The notes under the pieces: model-generated
Seen by the model: only the letters and a program-made list of their open reading frames with translations
Told to the model about the DNA's origin: nothing
The model's database searches: none
Translations under genes and position numbers: made by a program
Origin: Ficedula albicollis
Lineage: Eukaryota > Chordata > Aves > Passeriformes > Muscicapidae
Length of the DNA stretch: 64,000 nucleotides
Direction: 5' to 3'
NCBI RefSeq assembly: GCF_000247815.1
Contig: NC_021677.1
Location: 45,358,864-45,422,863, forward strand
Part shown: one piece after another, positions 42,863-54,553 of the stretch
Position numbering within the stretch: the stretch's first letter is position 1
How the letters are laid out: every line of letters begins with the position of its first letter

Positions 42863-43456
42863 ACAGATGAGCTCCTGAGGAAAATGTTCCCTGTTCATGA
42901 CTGTATCCTTAGAAACAACGTGCAGAAAGTAGAAGTTGTGCTCAATTTAAAGAAAAACACTTCATGTGAGATGGCAATATCTATTAGGAATTGCCTATTG
43001 GTCATATACATGCAATTATTTTCCAGATAAGTGCTGAAAAGCAAGACCAGGAAAATATTCAATAGATAATACCAAGGTTCCCAGAACTACATTTAGTTTA
43101 GACTTACAAGCCCCAGATTGCCTCATTATGTATTACCCATAGCAAAGGGTAGATAAGCAGTGCACTTCACAATACAAGTAAAGATATTGCACCAAAGCAT
43201 TTATAATCTGGGTTGAATGAGAACAAGCAGAATGGTAAACAGGACTAGAGTACAAGATGCCAGGGCAGAAAAAACCAAATTAAATAATAATATAACACCG
43301 TGGGAGGCTAATGTATGCATCTTGAAACTAACATTTTAGCTTGAGTTATTATCTGTACTGTGTTTAAGAAAAGGGTTATTTTTTTATTGCCTGTCAACTT
43401 TAACCTACAGAGAGAAGCAGTGTTTTCTGTCTAATGGTGACAAGCAAGGGGCTTTT
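42863..43456. other. Noncoding stretch
   Basis: Nothing recognised. The plus-strand frame at 42833-43030 (65 codons) begins inside the inverted repeat and has no domain. Confidence 0.5.
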
Positions 43457-43560
43457 AGACTCCACCATTTACTTGCTGAATTACTTTAAATAAGTGACTC
43501 AATGCATCCAGATCTCATTAACTGTTCTGTGAAATGCAGTGCTGCAGCTGCTACAGTAAT
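43457..43560 (+). mobile_element. MIR-like SINE remnant
   Basis: Phrases follow the MIR core in order: GACTCCACCATTTACTTGCTG, then AAATAAGTGACTCAATG, then TCTCATTAACTGTTCTGTGAAATG. This matches the 'ctctgccacttacttgctg ... caagtcact ... cctcagttt ... ctgtgaaatg' layout. It is diverged but clearer than the copy near 25.0 kb. Confidence 0.6.
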
Positions 43561-43613
43561 ATGGGACTTTTTAGACTTTTAGAGGTCTGTAGGTTCTGCA
43601 TGTCAGAAATACA

Positions 43614-43615
<2 letters not shown>

Positions 43616-43651
<36 letters not shown>
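43616..43651. repeat. (ATCT)n tetranucleotide microsatellite
   Basis: About nine perfect ATCT units in a row. Likely length-polymorphic. Confidence 0.97.
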
Positions 43652-44173
43652 CAATAATTCTCTCACTACAAATATATGCATAAAGGCTTTGGGTCAGATT
43701 CTCACCTGCTGTAGGTTATAGCCAGCAAGTTGTAACCAGTGTGCCTGTTAAAGTCAAGGCTAGAAACTTCACAGATAAAAACGTGACAATTACATTGCAA
43801 CGAAATCACAAAATGAAACAAAAATCATTTCTCCTTCTGGTTTTGGATCAAGAAATACATTTTAAAGACATCAGAAATTTTACTTCTTGGCAATAAATTA
43901 ATTATTTTCAAAAACCACTGTTGCTCAGGGAAAGAGAAAAAAAATCCCCTTTAGTGACATTGAAAATAATAAGCTTTTTAAAGCTGTAAAGTTTGCTGTG
44001 TTGACAATGTACTTTGAAACCTGAAAAAGCCTTCATTTTGACTCTGCTGAATTACAGTATCTATGTTCAAAAGCTTTCCAGGTATTAATATTTCATAAAC
44101 TATAATTAATCTTTTTAAGTCTTACCTTGGTGAAAGAAGTCAAGCAGCTAAGATTAGGTCCTTGGTCTTTAAA
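43652..44173. other. AT-rich noncoding stretch
   Basis: No gene or repeat is recognised. Confidence 0.5.
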
Positions 44174-44313
44174 ATTTCCACTTGCCCAGAGGATATTCCA
44201 CTGGGCTCCATACTCAGCCCCCTATTGATTTTAATTTATATAAATGATCTGTTGCCTCTCTCACACTACTGTAGGGGTGCCATGCACATTGGCAAATTAG
44301 AGACAGGCTGGTA
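44174..44313 (+). pseudogene. LINE reverse-transcriptase remnant
   Basis: Reading plus-strand codons from CCA at 44198 gives PLGSILSPLLILIYINDLL. This matches the non-LTR reverse-transcriptase motif block around 'P.GS.L.PLLF..YINDL', just upstream of the catalytic region of CR1/jockey-type LINEs. The frame is open from about 44174 to a stop at 44313. The catalytic FADD-type motif is not seen downstream, so only a small piece survives. The LINE family cannot be named from this length. Confidence 0.5.
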
Positions 44314-45037
44314 GTAATGAATTACTAGGCAGACACTTTCCACATGGGCTGCTGCTAACACTGATTTAATTATTTCTTCAAGAAGTTAAAATTCAGGCTT
44401 AACTTCAAGTCTTGACCAGGCTGTGGCTGAATGGCTAAGGGAAGTAATACCTACCAGGGCTTATCTGACTATGAATCATATTTAAAGGGAAAAGAAAATA
44501 AGTAGACTAGTAACTAGTATAACTAATAATAATGAAGTACCTAATCTAAGTGGAACTAGTTCAGAAAATGTGAAAAAGGACTGAAGTCAGTGCTAAGGTG
44601 CGCTAGGTTGAAACAAGAAGAAACTAATTCACCTTTGTGGCTACTTCTGACATTCAGAAATATGGCATTTTAATTTCTCCCTGATTACTTCTGGGCTGGA
44701 GGCCTGTACATTTAAATCTTCCTTGTGTCTCTAAAAACATAAGTGGCATGTAATGTTTTTGAAGTTCTCATCAAACTAATGAAATTTAACTTGGTCAAGC
44801 TGTCTTCCTTCTCCATGGATGTGATAGCTAGATCTGCAAGAGCTCTGTGTGAAGTGGGCTGGGAACTGGATTACAAATGGGCTCAACCCCTCTTCCCAAG
44901 GGCTTAAAAGTATGCTTCTAAATTCTCATGCTCTGCTATTGCACATAGTACTTGTAGTTTCATCTTTAGCTGCTCTGAAGTTTGCTGTGGAGTTTTTTGA
45001 AGTCCATAATTTCTGGTGGCACACAAAAAGTGGTGAT
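44314..45037. other. Noncoding stretch
   Basis: No gene is recognised. A tRNA-Ser A-box-like phrase near 44423 was examined and rejected. Confidence 0.5.
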
Positions 45038-45231
45038 TTCTGAATTAGTGCATGCCAGCCTATGATTCCCTCAGCCATGTGACCCCACAGTCCATCAAAG
45101 GAAGTTAATATTTAATTGTGCAAACATCCACTGCTTCTGAATTAGTGCATGTCAGCCTATGATTCCCTCAGCCATGTGACCCCACAGTCCATCAAAGGAA
45201 GTTAATATTTAATTGTGCAAAAATCCACTGT
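45038..45231. repeat. Tandem duplication, 97-bp unit x2
   Basis: The unit begins TTCTGAATTAGTGCATG at 45038 and 45135. The copies differ at about two sites (CATGCCAG/CATGTCAG, CAAACATCC/CAAAAATCC). Confidence 0.95.
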
Positions 45232-45373
45232 ACCATTTGAGCTGCTACTTGGGCCCCAGCTTGAGGCCAGCACACCTGGTACTAAGGAATGCTGTTCCAG
45301 AGTACCATTTGAGCTGCTACTTGGGCCCCAGCTCGAGGCCAGCACACCTGGGACTAAGGAATGCTGTTCCAGC
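45230..45373. repeat. Tandem duplication, 72-bp unit x2, abutting the 97-bp duplication
   Basis: The unit begins GTACCATTTGAGCTGCTAC at 45230 and 45302. There are two differences (GCTTGAGG/GCTCGAGG, GGTACT/GGGACT). It starts exactly where the preceding duplication ends. Confidence 0.95.
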
Positions 45374-45881
45374 AGATGGCTCAGCTGAAAATCATCAAGT
45401 GTTTGGAAGTCTATGAGGAATTACAGAGAAGGAGCTGGTAAGAAATCCTTCTTAAGATGTAGGAAAAGTTTCTTTGCAAACTCCACTGACTAACCTGGTC
45501 AACATAAGGAAACTGTTGAGAAAGCTGAAAGAGGGTTAATGATATCTAAATTCAAACCTTTACAAAGATAAGAAAACAGATTGTTCTCAAGGTATTATAA
45601 ACTAGGAAGCAATGGATAAGATACTTTCAAAATGCATCCAGAAGTCAGGTTAGGAAAGGCTGTTTTGAAGTTCTAACACTTTCACCGTTGAAAGATGCTG
45701 GAAAGTAGTGTTTCTTGAAGGCAAGGTCTTGGGGTGTCTGTTTTATTAGTGTCTCCTGCATATTAATACTTACAAACAGGAAAAAAAAAAGGCAGATATC
45801 AAAGGGAGAAATTGCTCAATCTGAAAAGAACAGGGGTGTTTCTCTATATGTCCATCTCTTGTTGAATATGCAGGTGCTCCA
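45374..45881. other. Noncoding stretch
   Basis: Nothing recognised apart from an A run near 45781. Confidence 0.5.
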
Positions 45882-46004
45882 ACTTCATACATTGCCATGA
45901 CAATCCCTAATATAATGCCATCCACTGTGGAGAAAAGGCTACTTCATACATTGCCATGACAATCCCTAATATCTCATAATGCCAGCCACTGTGGAGAAAA
46001 GGCT
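45882..46004. repeat. Tandem duplication, 59/64-bp unit x2
   Basis: The unit begins ACTTCATACATTGCCATGAC at 45882 and 45941. The second copy has five extra bases (CTCAT) before AATGCCA and one substitution (CATCC/CAGCC). Confidence 0.95.
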
Positions 46005-47624
46005 CCCCCTACGAGGTCACCTCTGCAAACCCCAGAGGATCTCCTTCTTGTCGCAACCCACATTGTCACTGCACGTGCTGGATACTCTCTGCTCATCTCT
46101 GTCTAGCCAAGGCAGAGTTATGACACTGGAGCAAGTTCTGGCAGCGTTAAATCAGGTTTAACTACTGTCGTTTCCATCTTCTCATTCTGAAGTCACTCAC
46201 CACTCTCACAAATGTTTGTTCTTTTATATTGCATTTCATTTCATACTTCAGCTGACTCTACTTTTGGCAGAAATTTTGTTACTGTTCAATCGGGTTAATG
46301 TTCATCTTGAGTAATTGTCACCATTGCTGATTTTCTCATGGCATTATCAATTTTGGCTAAAATCCCTTACTCAGTTTGTTCACATCAACAGTTTATACTC
46401 ACACTCTTCCCTTAGTACCTGTTGTTCTCCAGGCTGTGTCACCACACTCTAAATGGGATGCCATTCGGACTGCCCCAAAGTACTAAACCCCTGAGTGTTG
46501 CCAGGCCTTCTCTCTGATCTTGCAGCACAGATCCTGCAGCACAGATCCTGCTGTGTCTCAATGGCACTGTATTTGCCCTCTACACCATAAACCCTTGTGA
46601 TCTATGCTGTAGCTTTATTTCATAAGCCAGAAGATTCATCCTTCATAGGAAGTATTGGATTTTCCTCTTGATTTCCTCATCTGTATTGGCCTTTCCTGGG
46701 TAACCCAAAACATTACTGCATTCTAATAGATATATTTTTGAACTCCAGGCTTTTCTTTTTGTTTTGTCCTTGCTCACTTTTGCTTGTTGTGTGGAGGAGT
46801 TTTTGCATTTGTGTTGTGTAAGGTTTTTTTCTCTCTCCATCTCAGTTATCTCTTTGCACTCAAAGTCAGGAGGGAGGGAAGGGCTGCCACCATGTTTGTC
46901 TTCCCACACACAGTTGTCTGTGGAGTATGCCAGCTTTTTTTTTTTTTGTCATTTTTAGTTTCTCTTCATTAGGGGGCCCATGAGCTTTCAGCAACTTTGT
47001 AACTAGTGATTATTACTATTATTTCTCTTGCCTGTTGCAATTTTGTTTTTTTGAGTAAATATGGGGTTTTATATCTACTCCTATTCATCTCTTCCCTATT
47101 GGTGGACAGGCATTGGCTAAGACTAAAGGGGAGGTAAATCAGTTCAGAGCATCTGTCTCTTATATTGTCTTTAAACCAAGACATGGTTTTATTGCTATTA
47201 TTTTTATCTGGAGGAACTAGAAAACTGAAAGTTTAATACTTCAGAATAAGCAGCAAAACTGTGGAGTGCCTTTCCTGAGTCAGAAATTAATAAAATGAGG
47301 AATGGTATTCTGTGCTCTGCCAATGCCAAGGGATTTATATTCCAAAGATTTCATTTCACTAATGTCATGTAGGTCTTGAGCAGACATTTCTCACCAGTCA
47401 TCACTTGAGAGGCAGAGAAGCTGCAGTACATCAATGTCTTTACTGACAGCACTGACATATACTGAATGAAGTCCCCCATGTTTATCCTTAAGGATGTCAG
47501 TTTTATTTCTCCATTTCTAAGTATTCAGGCTTGTTTGTGGGTTACAAGAGCAATATGTTTGATTGCATGGGGATGCCTTTAAACTCAGGGACCCAGCATT
47601 ATAAAAGGGATCCTGGATCACTGA
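46005..47624. other. Noncoding stretch
   Basis: No gene is recognised. It includes a 14-bp unit (TGCAGCACAGATCC) repeated twice at 46521-46548 and a T run near 46935. Confidence 0.5.
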
Positions 47625-47985
47625 GTGCAGTCTCCCCTGTGTTGATGACATGTACACAATTTAGCTGACTTCAGATATCATTCAGGCTCCACTTTAGAGA
47701 CAGGTTTTCCTCTCACCACATCAACTAAGAGGTTGGGTTCTTCTGCTTTCCAGATGCTTTTACCCTAGTTTTAATTATTCTTTTAGTTTAAACTCTGAAT
47801 GTTTGTACCGATCACCACTTTATATCCATTTCTTCCTATGGCAACATTATTTTGCAGATAGAGATTTTTTCCTAGTACATATCAGACTGATGTATTTTTA
47901 AAGTGCAAAGATTTTTCCACATCAACTTCAATTTTTTTCCCTTCAGTTTTCCCAATAATAAGACAAATTTTCCAGCTTTTTAGTT
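47625..47985 (-). mobile_element. Ancient CR1-like LINE remnant
   Basis: The plus-strand phrases follow the reverse complement of an old CR1 3' region in order. TTTATATCCATTTCTTCCTA comes first, followed by a TTTTTCCTAG segment and a CCTTCAGTTTTCCCAATAAT segment, then AGACAAATTTTCCAGC. These match 'tatccattgcttcttg ... cctcagtcttctctt ... actaaacaaattcag'. Divergence is high and the ends are uncertain. Confidence 0.4.
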
Positions 47986-48957
47986 ACCAACATAGGCCTT
48001 TTAAATGTGTCTATTAAACAAAAAGAGTAACTGTTTCTATTTAGTACTTCAGCATAGCAGACATATTATAAATGAGCTTCTTCATGAAGTCTCACAGGTG
48101 ACAGTGTCTCCTGGAAATATGTCCTCTGGTACAAGGGTCACATTGGATTTTCCCACAGTCACTGCACTTCACTGTCTGTACTCACATTGTGAATAAATGG
48201 TCCTTTAAGCAGATGTAATTCCTGGCTGACAAATTTCCAGCTTTGATAGAAATTTATCTTTAAAACAAATCTCTTATCTTTCTTTGTGGCAGATAGATTC
48301 TGTAAAACACATGCTTCTAAAGCATGATGCTTTATGATACCATGCCTAGTAAATGGATTGTTTGGTTGGTTGTTTTTCTTTTAATTTTCTGTTTTATAAC
48401 AGCAGTCTGCTGAATATTTTTGACAAAAAGATCCTCCACCTCTACAGGGTTTCTTTGAGTTCTTCTGCTTTTCATCTTTGAGCTCTTTTGTTTCTCTGTG
48501 TTTCTTGAACCTTCTCAGACCTATCAGTACTTTCAAATTCTGCTGGGGCGCCCTCACTGCTGCATCAAGAGTCTTGTCTGGCTGATACATTTCAGAGTAA
48601 GAGCTTTAGGAGGATACAAGCCAAAAAATGCAGAAAAGGGTGAGACAAGCAAGACACAGGATTCTCAAGGAAGTGTTCAGTTTTCTAATTAATTTCAGCA
48701 AGAAAAATAATTAGACATACAGTCAAGTAGAGGAACGCAGAAAGCACGTATCAGAGAAGGAAAACATGAGACAAAAAGGATATTCTAATATTCTGAAAAG
48801 TCAAATATTTTTAAAGAAATTATTCAACAATAAGCAAAAATAATTACAATTTTGGGAAATTTGGAATTATTTTGTCATATGTTTGAAGAACTCTAAAATT
48901 TATGTCAATAAATAACCATAAAATAACATTATCATTAGTATATTTAAACAGAACTAA
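47986..48957. other. AT-rich noncoding stretch
   Basis: No gene or repeat family is recognised. Confidence 0.5.
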
Positions 48958-49151
48958 TTTTTAATATTTTAAATATTTTTGTGACTAAGATATTGCCCGT
49001 TCAAAACAAAATTAACTTGTCTGATACCAGACAAAAAAACCCAAACCCTTATAGTTTTTAATATTTTAAATATTTTTGTGACTAAGATATTGCCCGTTCA
49101 AAACAAAATTAACTTGTCTGATACCAGGCAAAAAAACCCAAACCCTTTTAA
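48958..49151. repeat. Tandem duplication, 97-bp unit x2
   Basis: The unit begins TTTTTAATATTTTAAATAT at 48958 and 49055 and ends CCCAAACCCTT. The copies differ at about one internal site (CCAGACA/CCAGGCA) plus the junction. Confidence 0.95.
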
Positions 49152-50584
49152 GTCTTAGTTAATTGATCAAATCTCTCAAATAATTAATATACTGTAATAG
49201 ATTGAAAAATACTATCAAGAAATACTAACTTTAAAATTTAAAAAAAATAGGGAAAAAAATCATATCTAAGAGACTTTTTAAAATTCTTGTCAGCTTTCGA
49301 TCTGATATCAGCCAATCAATCATTCTTTGTGGATTATCCATCCCACTTTCATTGTGAGGGACAGATCTGCTGGCAGATGAGGAATGATTCCAATCCAGTT
49401 GCTCTGCCTGGACTAGAAGGAAGTTTAAGCAGATGGCTATAGTGAATCTTCATGATTCTTACATGTGATGTAGGAATCATTAATCACTTAGTAGGGAAAA
49501 GAAACTATCCTATGAACTCTAGCAAGCATTTTAAATCTGAATTTTCTAAATAAAATCAAGGACAGTTACCTAGCAGCAACCTTAATGATCCACAATCCTT
49601 GTTTTTGTCATGATTTTATCAATATATATTTCTGACATCTAATTAGTTCTAATTAAAATACTTGATCTCTGTATCACTTGCCCACCTTGAAACATGAGTA
49701 ATTTTGATCCCACTCTCATTACCTTGTTAGTGTTTCCATAAATGCCCTATTCATATCCTTTGTGAGTGTGTTTTGTCAAATGCACCATGCTGAAGCAAAT
49801 GGGGTTCTTTTGCTGGTTTGACAGGGAATTAATCAGAATCTTAGAAGCAAAGTTTAGTTTTGCATTTCTTGTGTTTTCTGTTTATTTTCACACAGCTGAA
49901 GACCTTAAGAGTGAATATATCTCTAACCTCACTTCTCTTACCAGTGCTATACTAAGTCCCATGAAAACAGTACAGGAAATCTTAAAGAATTCTTTAAGCA
50001 TCATAGAGAAATTTAGCCATCACAGCTGGAACAAAGTTTCTTTCATCATTATTTGCCTTTCCAAAGGACAAAAATACTCAAATGCACCAATGACTCTCTC
50101 ATATTTCATGTAGTGTTTTATCTTGCTTAGCAACACTCAGTAAAGATATCTGTCATGACTGTCATATAACATATAATTAAGCCTTGAAAGTCTGTCTGAT
50201 TTGATGGGTTACTCTGGTTATTCCTGCTGTTTCATGTATTATGCTTACATCCACAAAGGAATCTAATGTATTCAGTTAGAACTGAGATGACATTGGACTA
50301 ACAAAATGTAAACGAAATAAAAGCTTGAAGTAAGGAAATTGAGATGTGGCAAGACCAGGAAATGAAAAAATGCACACAATGCTCACAGTGATAAAATTCT
50401 GTTCAGCTCCAGAGCTACACTGTACTTACACTGCTGCTAAAAGATACAAGATTAAGTATTTGGACTATTCCAGAGGAGATAGTCCATGCTTGATTTGATT
50501 TACAGATGTTTAAAGCAATTCAAAACTTTGATCAGAATCACCATGTAGCATCACTGTTTGACTTACAATGAATAGGCATAATTT
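49152..50584. other. AT-rich noncoding stretch
   Basis: The plus-strand frame at 49766-50113 (115 codons) is one of the longest non-repetitive frames in the window. It has no recognisable domain, no signal of coding composition and no supporting splice or promoter context, so I do not call it. Confidence 0.5.
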
Positions 50585-50650
50585 CAGTTCCTGGAATCAT
50601 AGAATCATACAATATTCTGAGCTGGAAGGGATTGAAATAGAAGGTCTACA
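50585..50650 (-). mobile_element. CR1 LINE 3'-end fragment
   Basis: GGAATCATAGAATCATACAA and ATTCTGAGCTGGAAGGGAT are the reverse complement of the CR1 3' terminus, with the CATAGAATCATA terminal repeats intact. The similarity fades after about 65 bases, a strongly 5'-truncated copy. Confidence 0.75.
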
Positions 50651-53106
50651 ATTAAACACGGTATCTAAAATACTACTAATTTCAACCTATTACTTCATAA
50701 TTACTTACAGATTACTACAATTGAAAATCCCAGTAGAGCAGGCAAAATTAATTCTATTTTTTCCCCTCAAACTCTGTGACAAAGTGACCTGTATATATAG
50801 GCTGTTTTCTCAAGTTTATCTTCTTTATTTCAAAATGTTACATCCAGGAAAGTAAGCTGTCAATCAAAGAAAAGAATAAAAATTACTTTAAATATTTTGA
50901 CAGTTTCATCCTAAGTGGCATAAAGACCATTAAATAAGCACTTAAAAGCAGATTTCCAGTTTTACTGGAAAGTAGAGAGAAGACTCCATGGTAGACACTT
51001 GCAGATGCTAGACACTATATTGTTTTTGCCTCAGTAGACTACAATATAAATAAAAAAGTTTATGTAATTGGAATTTTCAATTTAAATTAAAAAAATGTTT
51101 AGTTTCATTTTGCACTGATGAATGTATTTCTCCTTTTGTTTACAATGGTTCAACAAGTGCAACCCAAAATTATATGTCATAGTTATTCATACTCAGGCAA
51201 AATGAATTCATGTCAATTCTTTGTTCACTTAAAAATTTCTTTTCAGAGGAGTAGCAGAATTATTGCAGACTTTTCTCTTGTAGTAGCAGCCACAATAAAC
51301 TACCAGTGCCCCAGTGAATGCCAGGATTTTCCTGCCATATTATATACAGAAGCTGTACTGAATATAAACAACTCAAACTGCTTGACAAAAAAATACTGAG
51401 GAGAAATGTTAAGCAAAAAGACTGCTATCTTAATTGCCTACTCTTAAAAATTAAGCTTCCTTAGTTTGAGTTATACAGAAAGTATTTAGAATAAGTCAGG
51501 TCTAATTATGTTCCATTTTCTTAACAGCCATTTTATCCTGACAGCATTTAAGTGCAAGGGGATCAGAAGGACAAATGGTTTCACTTATTTATACAACTTG
51601 ATGGAACATTCCACATCTCACATCATGTTTCATAGCATTTCTTAAGCAATGGGAAGATAAAACCTTGAAATATGTTTTTCATAATTTCACCAGACAAAGT
51701 TTTCACAAACTTGAGGCTTTGCAGATTAAAATGTAAGTACATGTGCACACCAAATGGAGTGGCTGTGATCAGATGAAGATGTTTAAGTTCTTTATAAATA
51801 TATCCATATATAAAATACTTTAAAACTTTGTTATAATGTACTAAAAGCTCTTGATTTGATCACAGATATTCCATGAAAGACAGCACGGTCCTCTTTGGAA
51901 ATGTATAGATATAGTACTCCACACATACAACATTTAAATGTACAAACACATATAACATATAATTTATTACTCAGAAGGGGTAGAACAGTGATCTACACCA
52001 CCAATAGCACATAGGTGAAGCTGGACTGATGCCAGGGCAAAATGGTGAAGACATATATTCTATTCACAATGCTTTGGAAACTTTTTTTATTTTATGTTCA
52101 GTGTTTCTGTCCATGGTAGTAATATTATCTCTGATATTCCAGTATAGATAATGATCCTACCATGGCCTGGCTGTTTAAACTTTATAAGGCAGAAACTCAT
52201 GTGAGTGTTTCAACAGCATTCTGGGAGAAAAAAAATTAAAAATCAAAACATCATTGTTCTGCAGCATTTATCATTTTCAAGCCCCTATCTTAGGAATACA
52301 GATAGAATAAGCTCCATCAGGAATATTTTTGATACAGATTTTGAGAAACTCAGCAAAAGTGGGATTCATCTCATCTCATCTTGATTTGGCTGTGAAAAGA
52401 CAGGTTTAATTAAGTCATGGAGTCAGTGAAGAACAAATGACTCCCAGTCAGTGTGCCTTTATTAAGGATAATGAATTACTCTCTCATGAAAAGTACTATG
52501 GCAACGTCTGTACAGGCTTAAGATCAAGATCAAATGAAAGTTCATGGTCCCTGAAAATGGCAAACCCAAATTTTTTCATAGCTTGAAAATTCTCATTTAC
52601 CAGGAGATCCCCTTTGGATTTATTATTGTGAGAAACTAGAAGAAACATTATTTTCAAGATTTTTAAAAATCATGGTGTATTTTAAGAATGTAATTTTTTA
52701 TTTTCTTCTCTAATGACCTGGTTTACCATTATCAGTATGATGGCTCATCTACATAATCTTTTGCAAGCAGATGTAAGTTCATTTCATGTTTGATTGAAGA
52801 TAGATATGCATCAGTTCAAAGTCTCATGCTTAAAGCAATGCTGCAGCTTAAAAACTTTCATAGCTCCTGAACGCCAGGGTGAATATGAAAGAGAAATCCC
52901 TTTATAGGAAGTGCTAGCCAATGCAATATTGGTCATGTGGGAAATCACCAGGAGTATTAACCCCATCAGGAGGAAAGAGAGAATGAAAGACAGTTAAGAA
53001 AAAACTATGACTAAAGGATTATCTTTTTTTAAACTGTGGCTTTTGCCACATCCTCTTAGCAGTCAGAATATTTCATAAGAATAGCTGGTTTCATGTATTT
53101 CAATTT
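50651..53106. other. AT-rich noncoding stretch
   Basis: No gene or repeat is recognised. The plus-strand frame at 51118-51399 (93 codons) has no domain. Confidence 0.5.
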
Positions 53107-53775
53107 CATAGAATCATGCAGTGTTTTGTGTGGTAAGGAACCTTTCAAGGCCATCTAGCCCAACTACCCTGCAATGAGCATGGGCACCTTCCACTAGAGC
53201 AGGCTGCTCAGAGCCTCATCCAGCTTGGTCTGAAACGCTTCCAGGGAAGGGTCAGCCACTGGGAACTTGTGCCAGTGGTTCACCATCCTCAGCATAAATA
53301 TTTTCGTCCTTTTGTTGCATCTGAATCTACCCCATTTTAGCTTAAAATCGCTATCCCTGTCCTACTGTAATTGCCTTGCTAAAATGTCTGTCCCAATCTT
53401 TCTTGTAAGACTTCCTTAAGTACTCAAAAGCCACAATTAAGTCTCCCTGGGGCCTTCTTCAGGCTGAACAACCTCAGCTTGCTTAGCTTTCCTCACAGAA
53501 GATGTGCTCCGTCCCTCCAATTATCTTCATGATTTTTCTGTGCTCACTCCAGCAAGTCAGCATCCTTTCTGTGCTGAGGACCCCAGAGCTGAATGTGGCT
53601 TGAGCAGAGGGGCAGAATCCCCTCCCTTGCCCTGCTGCCCACACTGCTTTGGATGCAGCCCAGGATACAGCTGGATTTTCTGGTGAGCTCACGTTGCCAG
53701 CTCCTGCCCAGGATTTCATTTATCCCCAAGTTCTCACGAATTCCTCACAGATCAAACTTCGCTCCAGTACACCTC
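53107..53775 (-). mobile_element. CR1 LINE, 5'-truncated, 3' end present
   Basis: The plus strand starts CATAGAATCATGCAGTG and goes on through GGCCATCTAGCCCAACTACC, AGAGCAGGCTGCTCAGAGCC and TCAGGCTGAACAACCTCAGC to GAGGACCCCAGAGCTGAATG and GATGCAGCCCAGGATACAGC. This is the continuous reverse complement of an avian CR1 3' portion. A short internal deletion is likely around 53597-53607, where phrases normally separated are joined (GAATGTGGCTTGAGCAGAGG). Any reverse-transcriptase reading frame is degraded. This is the best-preserved transposable element of the window. Confidence 0.92.
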
Positions 53776-54026
53776 TAGTACTACCTTTAGAATTGAGATC
53801 ACAATTAGAGTAATCCTATGGGGTGTCACAGGCCCTCAACACTAACTAGAACAGAATCAGTAATGCATTCCAGGGAGTTTTGGGCTTTTGGGAGAAACTG
53901 AAATCATTAATGGCTTAAACATTGATAAAATTATTGAAGGACTTTTGCCCACTATTGCAAACTGCAAAGAGGCAGTTGTTCATCTGTGACCTTCCCCCAA
54001 ATATGCCTACTAATTAGAACTTGGAC
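53776..54026. other. Noncoding stretch between CR1 and the candidate LTR
   Basis: Nothing recognised. Confidence 0.5.
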
Positions 54027-54553
54027 TGTGATGGGAACTTCAGATAAGATAAAGGAGAGTACTACTGTCCAATCATCCCATGTCTGGAAAGAAGAATCCA
54101 CAAGCTACACAGGAATAGAGACTGGAATGCTGGTGGCTCAAGCACTGAAGCACTGAGTTGCAAAGTAACCTCCTAGGTGCAGAGGGAGAGCATCAGGCTA
54201 CAAGCTGGGTGTTGAATGAGGTAAGGAGAGAGGAAATTCCTTCGAGGTGGCTTTGTCCTTACTCAGCTGAATTCAGCTGTGATAAATGCACTCCTGGGAA
54301 TTACCTGAACACTCACACTGGCCTGAAGGAGCTCATCTCAGCTGATGGGCCATCATGAGCCATAATAGACTCAACTGCACTGAGTTTAATAGGCAGCTGT
54401 AGTGATTGAGACCCTCAACGACCCCAGAAGTATCCCATGGCTCACAGCATTACAGCACCCAGTGTAAAACTCACTCCCCCCAGGGGAGCTCCCACCTGAC
54501 CTTGAGAGAATACAAATAAAGGGTTTGTAGGGCTCCCCTGTCCTACCACCACA
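54027..54553 (+). mobile_element. Candidate LTR-like or unclassified interspersed repeat
   Basis: A GC-richer block of about 527 bp could run from TGTGATGGGAACTTCAG to CCTACCACCACA, with TG...CA ends. It has an AATAAA at 54515-54520 about 35 bases before the right end, the order expected for an LTR R-U5 junction. CA/TG-rich wording suggests decayed CpGs. No target-site duplication is evident and I cannot name a family. It could equally be another repeat or an old exon of a noncoding transcript. Confidence 0.35.

Noticed and set aside
44420..44500. tRNA-Ser-like A box (TGTGGCTGAATGGCTAAGG)
   Set aside because: No matching B box, anticodon arm or acceptor stem follows.
49766..50113. 115-codon plus-strand frame
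   Set aside because: No recognisable domain, no coding-like composition and no supporting splice or promoter context. Expected by chance in 64 kb.
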